This document shows, piece after piece, positions 27,087 to 34,491 of a stretch of 64,000 nucleotides of DNA; position 1 is the first letter of the stretch, and every line of letters starts with the position of its first letter. The position numbers and the translations under genes are program-made. Below the pieces are notes generated by a model. That model did no database searches and was not told where the DNA came from. It was given only the letters and a program-made list of their open reading frames with translations. Source of the DNA: Arthrobacter ramosus. Its GTDB lineage: Bacteria > Actinomycetota > Actinomycetes > Actinomycetales > Micrococcaceae. Location: assembly GCF_039535095.1 (NCBI RefSeq), contig NZ_BAAAWN010000001.1, positions 3,596,001 to 3,660,000 of the forward strand. The letters are read 5' to 3'.

Positions 27087-28683
27087 GCCGAGTCCCGGCC
27101 GCCTGAGTTTCGTCACGCTTGAACAGTTCCTGAAGCAGCTGCCGCCCGAGTTGGAGATACTCCACGACGGCGGCAGCGGCGGGGAGCTGCTGCGCTGGGT
27201 TGAACCCAGCGAACTGGACGATCCCACCCCCTACCTGCCGGACGGGGAGTTCCTGCTGACCGCGGGACTCCCCTTCCTGGGGGACGGCGGGTCCAAGGAG
27301 AACGTCGATGCGTACGTGAAGCGGCTGGTGGGAGCCAAGGTGGCGGCGCTGGGGTTCGGGATCAGGCCGTATTTCGACGCCGTCCCGGCCGAGCTGGTCA
27401 AGGCGTGCCGCCGGCACCAGCTCACCTTGATCGAGATCCCGGAATCGATACCGTTCGCCGCGATCGGGCTTGAGTTCTCCCAGCTCCTGGAATCGGATAA
27501 CGCGAAGGTGTTCCGCCAGCTCGCGGACACCAACAGGCAACTCATGCGGGCAGTCCTCTCCCCAAGGCCTGAACACGAGCTGCTCGCCGCTTTGGTCCAG
27601 AAGGTGCCCGTCTGGGCCCTCCTCGTCGGAGCGGACGGGCGGGTCCGTGCGCGCGCCCACGCAGCTGGCGGCAGCACCGGCGTCGAGCATTCACTCCTGG
27701 AGCCGATGCTGGAACGGCTCCTTTCGGGCAGCGGACCGCGGGTTGAGGTGGACGGCTTTGAGCAGCCGGGATCGGCGATGGTTTTCGGCCACCCGCTGCG
27801 GAGTACCAAGGACGCCAATCTGGGCGCCCTGATCCTGGGCTCGGACGCTGCGCTGACTCCCGCCCAGAACAGCGTGGTGCAGTCCGTCGTGGGGCTGCTG
27901 GAGCTGCTCGTCCGCCAACGGACCAGCGGCTCGCTCGCGCCGAGCCAATTGGCGACGGCGTTGTTGCTCCACCCTGAAAGCCTTGCCACCGGCGGGACCC
28001 GGCACGTCAACGGACTCAAGGATCTCCTCGCCCAGAGCTTGTCCTCTACGCGATCCGCTCCCCTGCGCGTGGTCCAGGGCATCAAGGTGGACTCGCCCGA
28101 GTGGCCCGCCGGCGACAGCCCGGTGCGTGAGCTGTTGCAGTGGCGGCGCCTCTTCGACACCAAACTGGTGGAAATCACCGATTACGGATTCGCTGCGATC
28201 ACTCGTTTGAAGGTGGACGACGTGCTCCTGGCGGACGTCGAAAAGCTCGGCTGGCGGCTCGTCATCGGAGACCCGGCCGAACTGACAAGCCTCGCCACAG
28301 CACATCAGCGGGTGACGTCGCTCCGTTCACGGGTCCAGTCCAGCGGCCGGAGCGCCCGCGTCGACGAGGTGACGTGGTCCGTCACCGGGCTCCTGGGACG
28401 CGAGGCCGGGTCCATGCTGGCCGCGAGGCTTCTTGAACCGATACTCGCTTTGGAAGCTGATCGGCGCGATCCGCTCTTGGCAGTGCTCAGGGGCTGGCTA
28501 AGCGAAAACGGCAGCTGGGACGGCTCCGCCAAGCTGCTGGGGCTGCACCGCAACAGCGTGCGCCGCCAGATCGGACTGCTCGCCGAACTCCTCGACACCG
28601 ACCTGAACCAGGCCCAAGTGCGGGCGGAGCTTTGGATCGCGCTTCAGTACACGGACGGTTTGGTCGGCGGAGGGGACGCCTAG
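27076..28683 (+). CDS. PucR-family transcriptional regulator
   Basis: A 535-residue regulator. The N-terminal PucR ligand domain covers about 10-130 (FLTAGLPFLGDGG, ALGFGIRPYFDAVPAELVKAC), then a middle sensor-like region, and a C-terminal helix-turn-helix of the PucR type (WLSENGSWDGSAKLLGLHRN, then SVRRQIGLLAELL). ATG 27076 has AGGAGG 15 bases upstream and overlaps alr. It likely senses an amino acid or amine and controls alr and the divergent permease-oxidase genes. Its last 63 bases are duplicated at 29491-29553. Confidence 0.88.
   Translation: MSPEPSPGRLSFVTLEQFLKQLPPELEILHDGGSGGELLRWVEPSELDDPTPYLPDGEFLLTAGLPFLGDGGSKENVDAYVKRLVGAKVAALGFGIRPYFDAVPAELVKACRRHQLTLIEIPESIPFAAIGLEFSQLLESDNAKVFRQLADTNRQLMRAVLSPRPEHELLAALVQKVPVWALLVGADGRVRARAHAAGGSTGVEHSLLEPMLERLLSGSGPRVEVDGFEQPGSAMVFGHPLRSTKDANLGALILGSDAALTPAQNSVVQSVVGLLELLVRQRTSGSLAPSQLATALLLHPESLATGGTRHVNGLKDLLAQSLSSTRSAPLRVVQGIKVDSPEWPAGDSPVRELLQWRRLFDTKLVEITDYGFAAITRLKVDDVLLADVEKLGWRLVIGDPAELTSLATAHQRVTSLRSRVQSSGRSARVDEVTWSVTGLLGREAGSMLAARLLEPILALEADRRDPLLAVLRGWLSENGSWDGSAKLLGLHRNSVRRQIGLLAELLDTDLNQAQVRAELWIALQYTDGLVGGGDA
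28621..28683. repeat. Direct repeat, left copy: 3' end of the PucR gene
   Basis: These 63 bases encode the last residues and stop of the PucR regulator. 58 of 63 match 29491-29553, with no gaps. This is the original, in-frame copy. Confidence 0.92.
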
Positions 28684-28815
28684 CCCCTCTTCTTCCTCAG
28701 CGACAGAATCAACCGGCGGCGTTCCCGCCGGATGGATACGGACAGTAGCGCACTTCACGCCGACTTTCTATGGGATTGACGTAAGGGTTAGGGGTTGGTG
28801 TGGGTTGCTGTGCCG

Positions 28816-29079
28816 CTACGATCCTCGCTTCCGGCGCGCCCCTCCAATCAGCATCAGGAGGAGACCCAGGGCGACGCAAGCCAGGCTCACGTACAGCAAT
28901 GCCCGTTCGGCCGGCGCAAATGCAACCAATTTACGGAAGACTTCCGGCGGTACGGCTGGATCCAGATCCTCTACGTACATATAGCGCGAAAAGGAGGAGA
29001 TCCAGAGCGTGAGGGCAATCAAGAAACCCGCACCGGCCCCAAAACCGCCAGCAAAAATGAACGCTCTCGCTCGAGTCAT
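28816..29079 (-). CDS. Small two-helix membrane protein, unknown
   Basis: An 87-residue protein with two clear hydrophobic helices (about 6-29 and 60-80) separated by a charged loop (YVEDLDPAVPPEVFRKLVAF) and ending in a basic tail, RRKRGS. I do not recognise it. It lies alone between the two copies of the PucR 3' end, antisense to its neighbours, and could be a resident gene of the inserted segment. Its two-helix, basic-tail build resembles the small proteins at 32239 and 33090. Confidence 0.6.
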   Translation of the reverse strand: MTRARAFIFAGGFGAGAGFLIALTLWISSFSRYMYVEDLDPAVPPEVFRKLVAFAPAERALLYVSLACVALGLLLMLIGGARRKRGS

Positions 29080-29395
29080 CGCTTGCCTCTACTTTCGCTC
29101 CTGTGATGGTTCATAGAACTTGCGTCTTCCTCGATTAGCGAGGTCCTGCCAAGAATCAGCCGCCCGGTTACGACTAATAACCGTCATAGGGATTACAGCG
29201 GTACCGAACCAAGGAATCGAGCCATTGACAGTTGGCCGCCAGGATTCCATATTGTACTTCGGCAGTTAGTCCACCGCCATGCGTTGCCACCTAGCTTAGT
29301 CTTCACCTCGTCGCGATAAGCCCACCGCGTTTCAATCCCTCGATTCATGATGTTGGTTCCCCCAACTTGTCGGCGTGACATTGATTTGATACTAA
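29080..29395. other. Gene-free, AT-richer stretch
   Basis: No convincing gene, RNA or hairpin was seen. One 60-base line here (29161-29220) is about 52% GC by hand count, against about 72% in a line of the neighbouring PucR gene (27241-27300), consistent with foreign or decaying DNA. Confidence 0.5.
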
Positions 29396-29490
29396 TCACC
29401 CGCCCAAATGCCCATTGGTCGGGCCGATCACGAATTCCCCTATGAGTGTTTTGCCGTCGACTTCGTACACGGGGAACGGGAAGGATTTAC
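29396..29490 (-). pseudogene. Possible 3' remnant of a broken gene
   Basis: On the minus strand the last 31 codons before a TGA at 29396 read like a real protein end (PVYEVDGKTLIGEFVIG). Upstream the coding sense is lost exactly at 29491, where the copied PucR 3' end begins. The family is not recognised. The junction suggests the gene was cut by the rearrangement that placed the repeat. Confidence 0.35.
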
Positions 29491-29553
29491 CGCGCGGAGC
29501 TTTGGATCGCGCTTCAGAACACGGACAGCTTGGTGGGCGGAGGGGACGCCTAG
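29491..29553. repeat. Direct repeat, right copy: displaced 3' end of the PucR gene
   Basis: Matches 28621-28683 at 58 of 63 positions and still ends in the same TAG, but has no gene in front of it. With the left copy it brackets about 800 bases. Confidence 0.92.
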
Positions 29554-29556
29554 CTT

Positions 29557-29647
29557 TCGGCGCTTCCTGGCTGTCGACTCGGCGCTTCCTGGCTGCGGCA
29601 CTATCTACGTGTCGTGCTGCATAAAACACGTAGACGGTGCCGCAGCC
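29557..29647. repeat. Tandem 17-mer and long hairpin
   Basis: TCGGCGCTTCCTGGCTG occurs at 29557 and 29579 (period 22). The second copy runs into a hairpin with 21-base arms (29591-29611 and 29627-29647; 19 of 21 pair) and a 15-base loop. No T-run follows. It directly abuts the displaced PucR end and may be a remnant of the mobile unit or a terminator. Confidence 0.7.
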
Positions 29648-29798
29648 ACACGGAGAAACGTCGATTTTGCACGTATTTTTCCCGGTTCCACCACTTAATT
29701 TCGCCGATCGACCACTGAGACGCGGTTTTCGCGGCCTACCATTCGGATGCCGGCTACACGGGATCCGCCAGTAGCTCAAATCGAAGTGGAGGAACGAA

Positions 29799-30038
29799 AT
29801 GCTCGCGACGACCGCATTGAACGCAAGCAGCACGATGGCAACGGCACGAACCAAGATTGACGAAATGATTGTTCGCTACGACGGCTGGTTTCTGGTGATT
29901 CTGGCCGTCCTGATGGTGCTTGCTTTTGCATTGCTCGCAGCGATGGCCGTCTGGTGCCTGACGCAGGGCCGAGGCCGCTTTACCGGCAACTGGAGTTGGA
30001 GCCAATGGGGTGTCTCTGTGTGGGTTGAATGCAGGTAA
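29799..30038 (+). CDS. Small Trp-rich single-helix peptide, possible exported-peptide precursor
   Basis: A 79-residue protein: polar N-terminus (1-28), one strong hydrophobic helix (about 30-53, FLVILAVLMVLAFALLAAMA), then a 26-residue tail with TGNWSWSQWGVSVWVECR. The tail has four tryptophans (65, 67, 70, 75) and Cys78; Cys53 ends the helix. A near-ideal ribosome site (GGAGGAA) lies 5 bases before ATG 29799, which argues that it is translated. No known bacteriocin or signal family is recognised. It is 72 bases upstream of an ABC ATPase in a five-gene run that ends with a membrane protease, so a precursor role is plausible but inferred. Confidence 0.7.
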   Translation: MLATTALNASSTMATARTKIDEMIVRYDGWFLVILAVLMVLAFALLAAMAVWCLTQGRGRFTGNWSWSQWGVSVWVECR

Positions 30039-30110
30039 CTCCCAGCAAGCCAGCCGTCGTGGTGGCACAGACAACGTGCCACGACGACCAGAGCATCGGA
30101 ATCACGCGCC

Positions 30111-30827
30111 ATGACTCTCAGTGTTGCCAACGTCAACTACGCCTACAATTCCAGGACCCAAGTGCTTCATGATGTCTCGTTCACGATCGCCGAGGACCAG
30201 GTCATGGGCCTCATTGGTCCCAACGGGTCTGGAAAGTCCACCCTGATAAAGGTCATCCTGGATCTGCTCCAACTTCAAAGCGGCCGCGTCCACATTGGGT
30301 CTGACAGTAGTCAGAGCCGCAGCGCCAAGATGTCCTCGATCTACTTGTCGAGCAATGATTACCTCCCTGAGTTCCTCACAGGGGAAGAATACGTGCGTTT
30401 CATGCACGGGCTCTATGGAGAACCCATGGATCACGAGGCACTGAGGACGCAATTCGCCAGGTACTCGATGCGCGAAAGACAGCGCGACTTGATCGAAGAC
30501 TACTCACACGGCATGAGGAAGAAGTTGCAACTCATCGCCGCGTTCATGCTCAGGCGAAGGTTTACCGTAATCGATGAGACCCTCAATGGCGTCGACATCG
30601 ATGCGATCAACCTCTTCGAGCGCGATATCCGGAATCTTGCCAAAGAAGGCCGCTCAGTTCTGCTGTGCAGCCATGACTTCACCATGTTGGAGCACGTCGC
30701 TGACGAGCTGGCACTTCTCGTCCAAGGGGCCCTCGTGGTTCAGGCTCCGGTCCGGAAAATCATCCAAGATCACGGCACGATAGCTGACCTTGCCAACGAA
30801 TTCATCCAAGCGATGGAACCGTCATAA
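30111..30827 (+). CDS. ABC transporter ATP-binding protein
   Basis: A 238-residue ATPase. Walker A is GPNGSGKST, the signature is the degenerate DYSHGMRKKL in place of LSGGQ, Walker B is FTVIDETLNGVD, and the switch His is in LLCSHDFTMLEH. It is shorter in its C-terminus than DrrA-type ATPases. The stop is directly followed by the permease ATG (30828), so they work as one exporter or immunity pump. The frame is lower in GC than the flanking core genes. Confidence 0.88.
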   Translation: MTLSVANVNYAYNSRTQVLHDVSFTIAEDQVMGLIGPNGSGKSTLIKVILDLLQLQSGRVHIGSDSSQSRSAKMSSIYLSSNDYLPEFLTGEEYVRFMHGLYGEPMDHEALRTQFARYSMRERQRDLIEDYSHGMRKKLQLIAAFMLRRRFTVIDETLNGVDIDAINLFERDIRNLAKEGRSVLLCSHDFTMLEHVADELALLVQGALVVQAPVRKIIQDHGTIADLANEFIQAMEPS

Positions 30828-32255
30828 ATGCGCCTCAAGAGCGTAGTTCTTCTGTTTCGATTGTTCTGGCTCTTCATCGTGAGACGCGTCTTCGGACGAG
30901 GCCTGTTGGCAAGCCCGGCTGCCCGGCTTTCAGCCATATTCCTGCTCGTTGCCGTGTTCGCCGGATTCAACGTGTTGAGCTATGTGGTCATCCGCCAGTA
31001 TCTCGGTGGAACCGGCCTGCTTGAGCCTGTTCTTCAAGTCGCCAACGCATCGGTCGGATTCTGGGTGCTTATCGCGTACACACTGATCCGGGTGCTGTTC
31101 ATGAAGGCAGATGAGCTTCTGAAGCTCTCCTTTAATCTGCCAGTGACCAACAAGGAAAGGACAATGGCATTTGCGCTCTTTGAGTCGTCCCTCGTTCTCC
31201 TTGTGACCGTGTTCGTTTTCGGTGCATTCTCCATTTCAACCGTGCTGATCGAGGGAACTGATTACATTCCGAGGGTTCTGGCGTCCATCTGGTTTCCCGC
31301 TATTTCAACGTACCTACTTCTGAGCCTCGGCTACTATCTCCTTGAACGTGGTCTACAGGCCCTCAGGATTGCCCGACTCCGCGGCTTGGTAGTCCCGATG
31401 GTGCTGGCTCTCGGGCTGGCCGTGGCCTTTCCTCAAACCAACGAGCAGAGCAGCCAGATCGCCGAAAGCTACGTATTCGGGCGCGACTACAATGCACCGG
31501 TGTTGCTCTACGCGAAGCTGCAGGAAGACGTCGGTCTCTGGTTTTCCATTTTAGTGCTGCTTGCGACATCAGCAGCACTAATTCCAGCAATAGTGGCTAT
31601 CGCGCCCAGGAATTACGTTCCGATGCGTCGTTTCTTCGTCTTTCTGCCTTCATGCTTGGCAGGACGTAAGTTCGGTGTTTACCTTCTGGTCTTGTTTCGA
31701 AGTTTCGAAACAATGGTGGCTGTCTCTTTTATCATCATCTATTCGGTCTTCGCCTGGCTCGAGCATCTGGTGTTGCCACCCTACGCCCTTGCTCTCATAA
31801 CGTTTCAGGGAGTCTATGCATTTTCAAACTCGGAACCTCTCCGACGCATGGTCACCTATCCGGGTCGCACTGTTGCGAACTACTTGCGCCTCGTGGGCTC
31901 GCAAGGCGTCCTCCTGATGGTAGTAGGCATTCCCGTCATCACGATTTCCGTGGCCCAGGGAGTTTCGTTTGAAGCCTGCCTGCCTGTGCTCGGATTCTGC
32001 TTGAGCAACATACTCATATCAACCCTGGTTGGCATCGCTTTCCCTCCCGAGAAGGGAAACCCATTCACTGTCATCATCGGAGTCCTGCTAACGATGATAG
32101 TCGTCATGATTGTGGCGCTTGGTTTGAACGTCTTTAACTTTGATCCAATTATCAGTGCGGCAATTTTCGCTGCCCTTAACTTACTCGTCGTCTTTTACAG
32201 CATCCTGGGTATGCGAAGAATGGAGAGGATTGCGCGCCATGAAGTGGTTGCTTAG
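30828..32255 (+). CDS. ABC transporter permease-like membrane protein
   Basis: A 475-residue protein with roughly ten to twelve hydrophobic helices and short loops. I recognise no named family, but size, helix number and position straight after the ATPase support a one-chain ABC-2-like permease. FSNSEPLRRMVTYPGRTVANY is a conserved-looking cytoplasmic loop. Its 3' end overlaps the next gene by 17 bases. Confidence 0.75.
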   Translation: MRLKSVVLLFRLFWLFIVRRVFGRGLLASPAARLSAIFLLVAVFAGFNVLSYVVIRQYLGGTGLLEPVLQVANASVGFWVLIAYTLIRVLFMKADELLKLSFNLPVTNKERTMAFALFESSLVLLVTVFVFGAFSISTVLIEGTDYIPRVLASIWFPAISTYLLLSLGYYLLERGLQALRIARLRGLVVPMVLALGLAVAFPQTNEQSSQIAESYVFGRDYNAPVLLYAKLQEDVGLWFSILVLLATSAALIPAIVAIAPRNYVPMRRFFVFLPSCLAGRKFGVYLLVLFRSFETMVAVSFIIIYSVFAWLEHLVLPPYALALITFQGVYAFSNSEPLRRMVTYPGRTVANYLRLVGSQGVLLMVVGIPVITISVAQGVSFEACLPVLGFCLSNILISTLVGIAFPPEKGNPFTVIIGVLLTMIVVMIVALGLNVFNFDPIISAAIFAALNLLVVFYSILGMRRMERIARHEVVA

Positions 32256-32556
32256 ATTCATCGCTGGGCTGACAGTCTCTTTTGTTGTCACCATGATCGT
32301 CGTTGTCACGAGTTTCATCACCACGATGTTCTCGGCGTCAGAAATAGGAGTCAGGAAATTTGGCCTGTTCGGCGCGCTCTTCTTCGAACCTCATGAACAG
32401 GCCGACGGAGCGACCGCATTGGAAATCGGGGTGTCGAACGGCGCGCCCATCGCTTTGGTCTTCGCGGCATGCTTGGTTTTTTATGTTGCCGTTGCTGCAG
32501 TCCTGGAACGACTGAAGCTCCGCAAGAAGCGACTCCTACGAGCAGACCAGGGTTGA
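32239..32556 (+). CDS. Small membrane protein of the peptide/ABC cluster
   Basis: A 105-residue protein with two hydrophobic helices (about 5-31 and 68-90), an acidic middle (FFEPHEQADGATALE) and a strongly basic tail (RLKLRKKRLLR). ATG 32239 has GGAGAGGA 8 bases upstream and overlaps the permease stop. The family is not recognised. It could be an immunity protein or a partner subunit of the transporter. Confidence 0.72.
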   Translation: MKWLLRFIAGLTVSFVVTMIVVVTSFITTMFSASEIGVRKFGLFGALFFEPHEQADGATALEIGVSNGAPIALVFAACLVFYVAVAAVLERLKLRKKRLLRADQG

Positions 32557-33089
32557 CCGTTCGCACGATCACCCTCACGGATGCGACCGTCGGCCTGATA
32601 GCCAAGCAACTCATATGGTCATGCAGATGGCCATTTGCCGCCGTCGTTCTCAGCTTCACTGCGTCCACCTTCCTGGCCGCGGTGACGACTGACCCAATCC
32701 TTTTCCAGGCCGGCCTGTGGCTCCTTGTGCATGCACTTTTCCTGCTGGGCGGTTTTCTGGTGCATGAGTGGTCCCATGTTGCGGGCATGAGGCTGTTTCG
32801 CGGGGTTTCAGACATCGTGATATCTGCCGGAGTCCTTCGCTTTTCCGTCATTCCGGTCGGGCGTCTCTACGGGTGGCAGATCGCAGTCGTGGCAATACTG
32901 GGCCCGAGTGCATCCTGCTTGGTCGGGGCGCTGGTTGCCCTACTCGCGCCCGGCTCCCTGCTGCAGTATTGGTTCCTGTTGCATGCAGTCTTCCTTCTGC
33001 CGTTTTTTGGCGATGGACGCAGCCTCATTCTCGGAATCCGTGTGTGGGCTCGGACGGTTGGCGTACGAGCGCCCGGGAACAACTGCTGA
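32553..33089 (+). CDS. Site-2-protease-like membrane metalloprotease (HEXXH)
   Basis: A 178-residue multi-helix protein. Helix FLLGGFLVHEWSHVAGM holds the zinc motif HEWSH (71-75). A later helix end, LLPFFGDGRSL, matches the P-x-x-x-DG-type third-ligand motif of M50 intramembrane proteases. Such enzymes cut substrates within the membrane; YydH of the Bacillus epipeptide cluster is a known analogue next to an ABC pair. I chose TTG 32553, overlapping the previous stop (TTGA); an in-frame ATG at 32469 would add 28 unlikely residues. A probable substrate is the single-helix peptide at 29799 (inference). Confidence 0.75.
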   Translation: MTVRTITLTDATVGLIAKQLIWSCRWPFAAVVLSFTASTFLAAVTTDPILFQAGLWLLVHALFLLGGFLVHEWSHVAGMRLFRGVSDIVISAGVLRFSVIPVGRLYGWQIAVVAILGPSASCLVGALVALLAPGSLLQYWFLLHAVFLLPFFGDGRSLILGIRVWARTVGVRAPGNNC

Positions 33090-33284
33090 TCAGGGTCTCT
33101 GCGAGCGCCGGCGGAAACTGCTATGCCAAAAGCCCAGCAGGACCGCCAGGACCAGCAGACCGAAAAATACCCAGGGCTGGCCCGTTACCGTAGCAAGAAA
33201 AGGGCCTCCGGCCACTCCCGCGACAACAGCGACAGCCCATACAGCGAACAAAATGCGTCGTTCCTGTTTGAGCGAATTTTTCAT
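33090..33284 (-). CDS. Small two-helix membrane protein
   Basis: A 64-residue protein with two hydrophobic helices (about 12-34 and 36-54) and a basic tail, FRRRSQRP. AGGAGGG lies 8 bases before ATG 33284, a strong ribosome site, so translation is likely. It is convergent with the metalloprotease gene; their stop codons touch in TGATCA (33087-33092). The function is unknown, with immunity protein one possibility. The 170 bases to its right (33285-33457) hold its promoter region and no further gene. Confidence 0.7.
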   Translation of the reverse strand: MKNSLKQERRILFAVWAVAVVAGVAGGPFLATVTGQPWVFFGLLVLAVLLGFWHSSFRRRSQRP

Positions 33285-33457
33285 GGTCCGCACCCTCCTA
33301 CGCTACCTGCGATCAGAGGCAATCGATATACAACTATCACTTTTGTTATGGATCCGCGATGAAAATGACGACAACTCCATCACCAGGTCCAGGGCTCCTG
33401 CGTTGCCGTGGACAAGTGCCGCCACCCCATGCATTCGGACCCTCAACCCTGTGGAGC

Positions 33458-34255
33458 CTAGTCTTCCCACTCGCGGTACAGCTCCGGGTGGCGTTCCTTC
33501 AGGTAGGGCACCTGTTCCCGGGCCGCTTTGACGCTTTCCGTGGAGATCTCGGCGAACAGCAATGCCGCACCATCCCCGGCAGCCGCGAGCAATGAACCGT
33601 CCGGACCGGCGACCACGCTTCCGCCAAGGAAGTCACACCCGTCCTCGTGGCCGCTGTGGTTCGCGTAGGCCACGTTGAGCTGGCTCTCCAGCGCCCGGGC
33701 CCGGATCAGGACCTGCGGCACGGCCTCGAAGCCCGCGGACAGGGCGGTGGGAACCAGCAGAAGCTCAGCGCCCCGGATGGCCGCAGCGCGGACGCTTTCG
33801 GGAAACTCGACGTCGTAGCAAATCAGCAGCGACGTTTTGATCCCGTCGAAGTCCACGACGCCGGGAGCCGCTTGGGCGGCTGAGAACGCCTTTCGCTCCT
33901 CCTCGCCGAAGAGGTGCACTTTGTCGTAGTCCAGGAGCACGGTTCCGTGCGCGTCCAGAAGAGTGGCGGAGATATGCCAGCCGCCATCGGCGGCCGGTGC
34001 GGGAAGGCTGTAGACCAGTCCGATTCCGCGCGTGCGCGCGATGTCCGCCAGACGCCCGCGAATGCTTGGGAGAACTGCAGGGTCCAGCTCCGCATGGAGC
34101 CTCAGCGGCGCGTACCCCACCGGGAAGAGTTCGGGCGTCAGCAACAAGGAGGCCCGGGCCGCGGCAGCACGCTGTGCCGCCGCATCGACCGTCTTCAGAT
34201 TGGCGTCGATGTCCAGGACAACAGCATTGGCCTGCAGAACGGACAGCAGCATCAT
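33458..34255 (-). CDS. Carbon-nitrogen hydrolase (nitrilase superfamily)
   Basis: A 265-residue amidase-type enzyme with the full catalytic triad: Glu in LLTPELFPVGY, Lys in DYDKVHLFGEEE, and Cys in SLLICYDVEFPES. These enzymes hydrolyse amides such as omega-amides or carbamoyl compounds. ATG 34255 follows GAGGTGG closely; an ATG at 34279 is also in frame. It marks the return to high-GC core DNA. A role with the oxidase at 22495 (as an amide hydrolase) is possible, but nothing here proves it. Confidence 0.88.
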   Translation of the reverse strand: MMLLSVLQANAVVLDIDANLKTVDAAAQRAAAARASLLLTPELFPVGYAPLRLHAELDPAVLPSIRGRLADIARTRGIGLVYSLPAPAADGGWHISATLLDAHGTVLLDYDKVHLFGEEERKAFSAAQAAPGVVDFDGIKTSLLICYDVEFPESVRAAAIRGAELLLVPTALSAGFEAVPQVLIRARALESQLNVAYANHSGHEDGCDFLGGSVVAGPDGSLLAAAGDGAALLFAEISTESVKAAREQVPYLKERHPELYREWED

Positions 34256-34442
34256 TACCACCTCGATAGCACCTTGCATCCCCGTCGGGCGTTCATGGGA
34301 GACACGCCCGGGATTACTCGTGATTCCAGCCTAGCCAGCCGCGGGCCGGTCCCACAGGACAAATGGACCTGCGGACAGCCCGCCGGGGATGGATCGTACA
34401 AATCTGCGGCACAGTTCATGACGGAGATGCAACTTTACTCCA

Positions 34443-34465
34443 TTGCGTTAACTTCTTGACTGCAA
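34443..34465. promoter_or_regulatory. Putative ROK-regulator operator and -35 of its own gene
   Basis: TTGCGTTAACTTCTTGACTG plus CAA. 19 of these 23 bases recur at 35713-35735 before the sugar transporter. It includes TTGACT (34456-34461), a -35 that is 17 bases from CACGCT (34479-34484), the latter 7 bases before the ROK start codon. Confidence 0.6.
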
Positions 34466-34491
34466 CTGTGATTTGAGGCACGCTTCATGTC

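Noticed and set aside
29193..29399. 68-residue minus-strand reading frame
   Set aside because: No ribosome site, no hydrophobic or family pattern; most likely chance.
29591..29647. Integron attC site
   Set aside because: The imperfect hairpin lacks the RYYYAAC/GTTRRRY core sites, and no integrase is present.
29396..29854. 152-residue minus-strand reading frame opposite the peptide promoter region
   Set aside because: It runs through the copied PucR 3' end and the hairpin, and is Arg/Pro/Ser-rich; only its last 31 codons look protein-like and are listed as a remnant.
29799..30038. Known lantibiotic or lactococcin 972-type bacteriocin
   Set aside because: No lanthionine synthetase or radical SAM gene, no GG-leader, and the sequence does not match lactococcin 972 features; left as an unassigned peptide.
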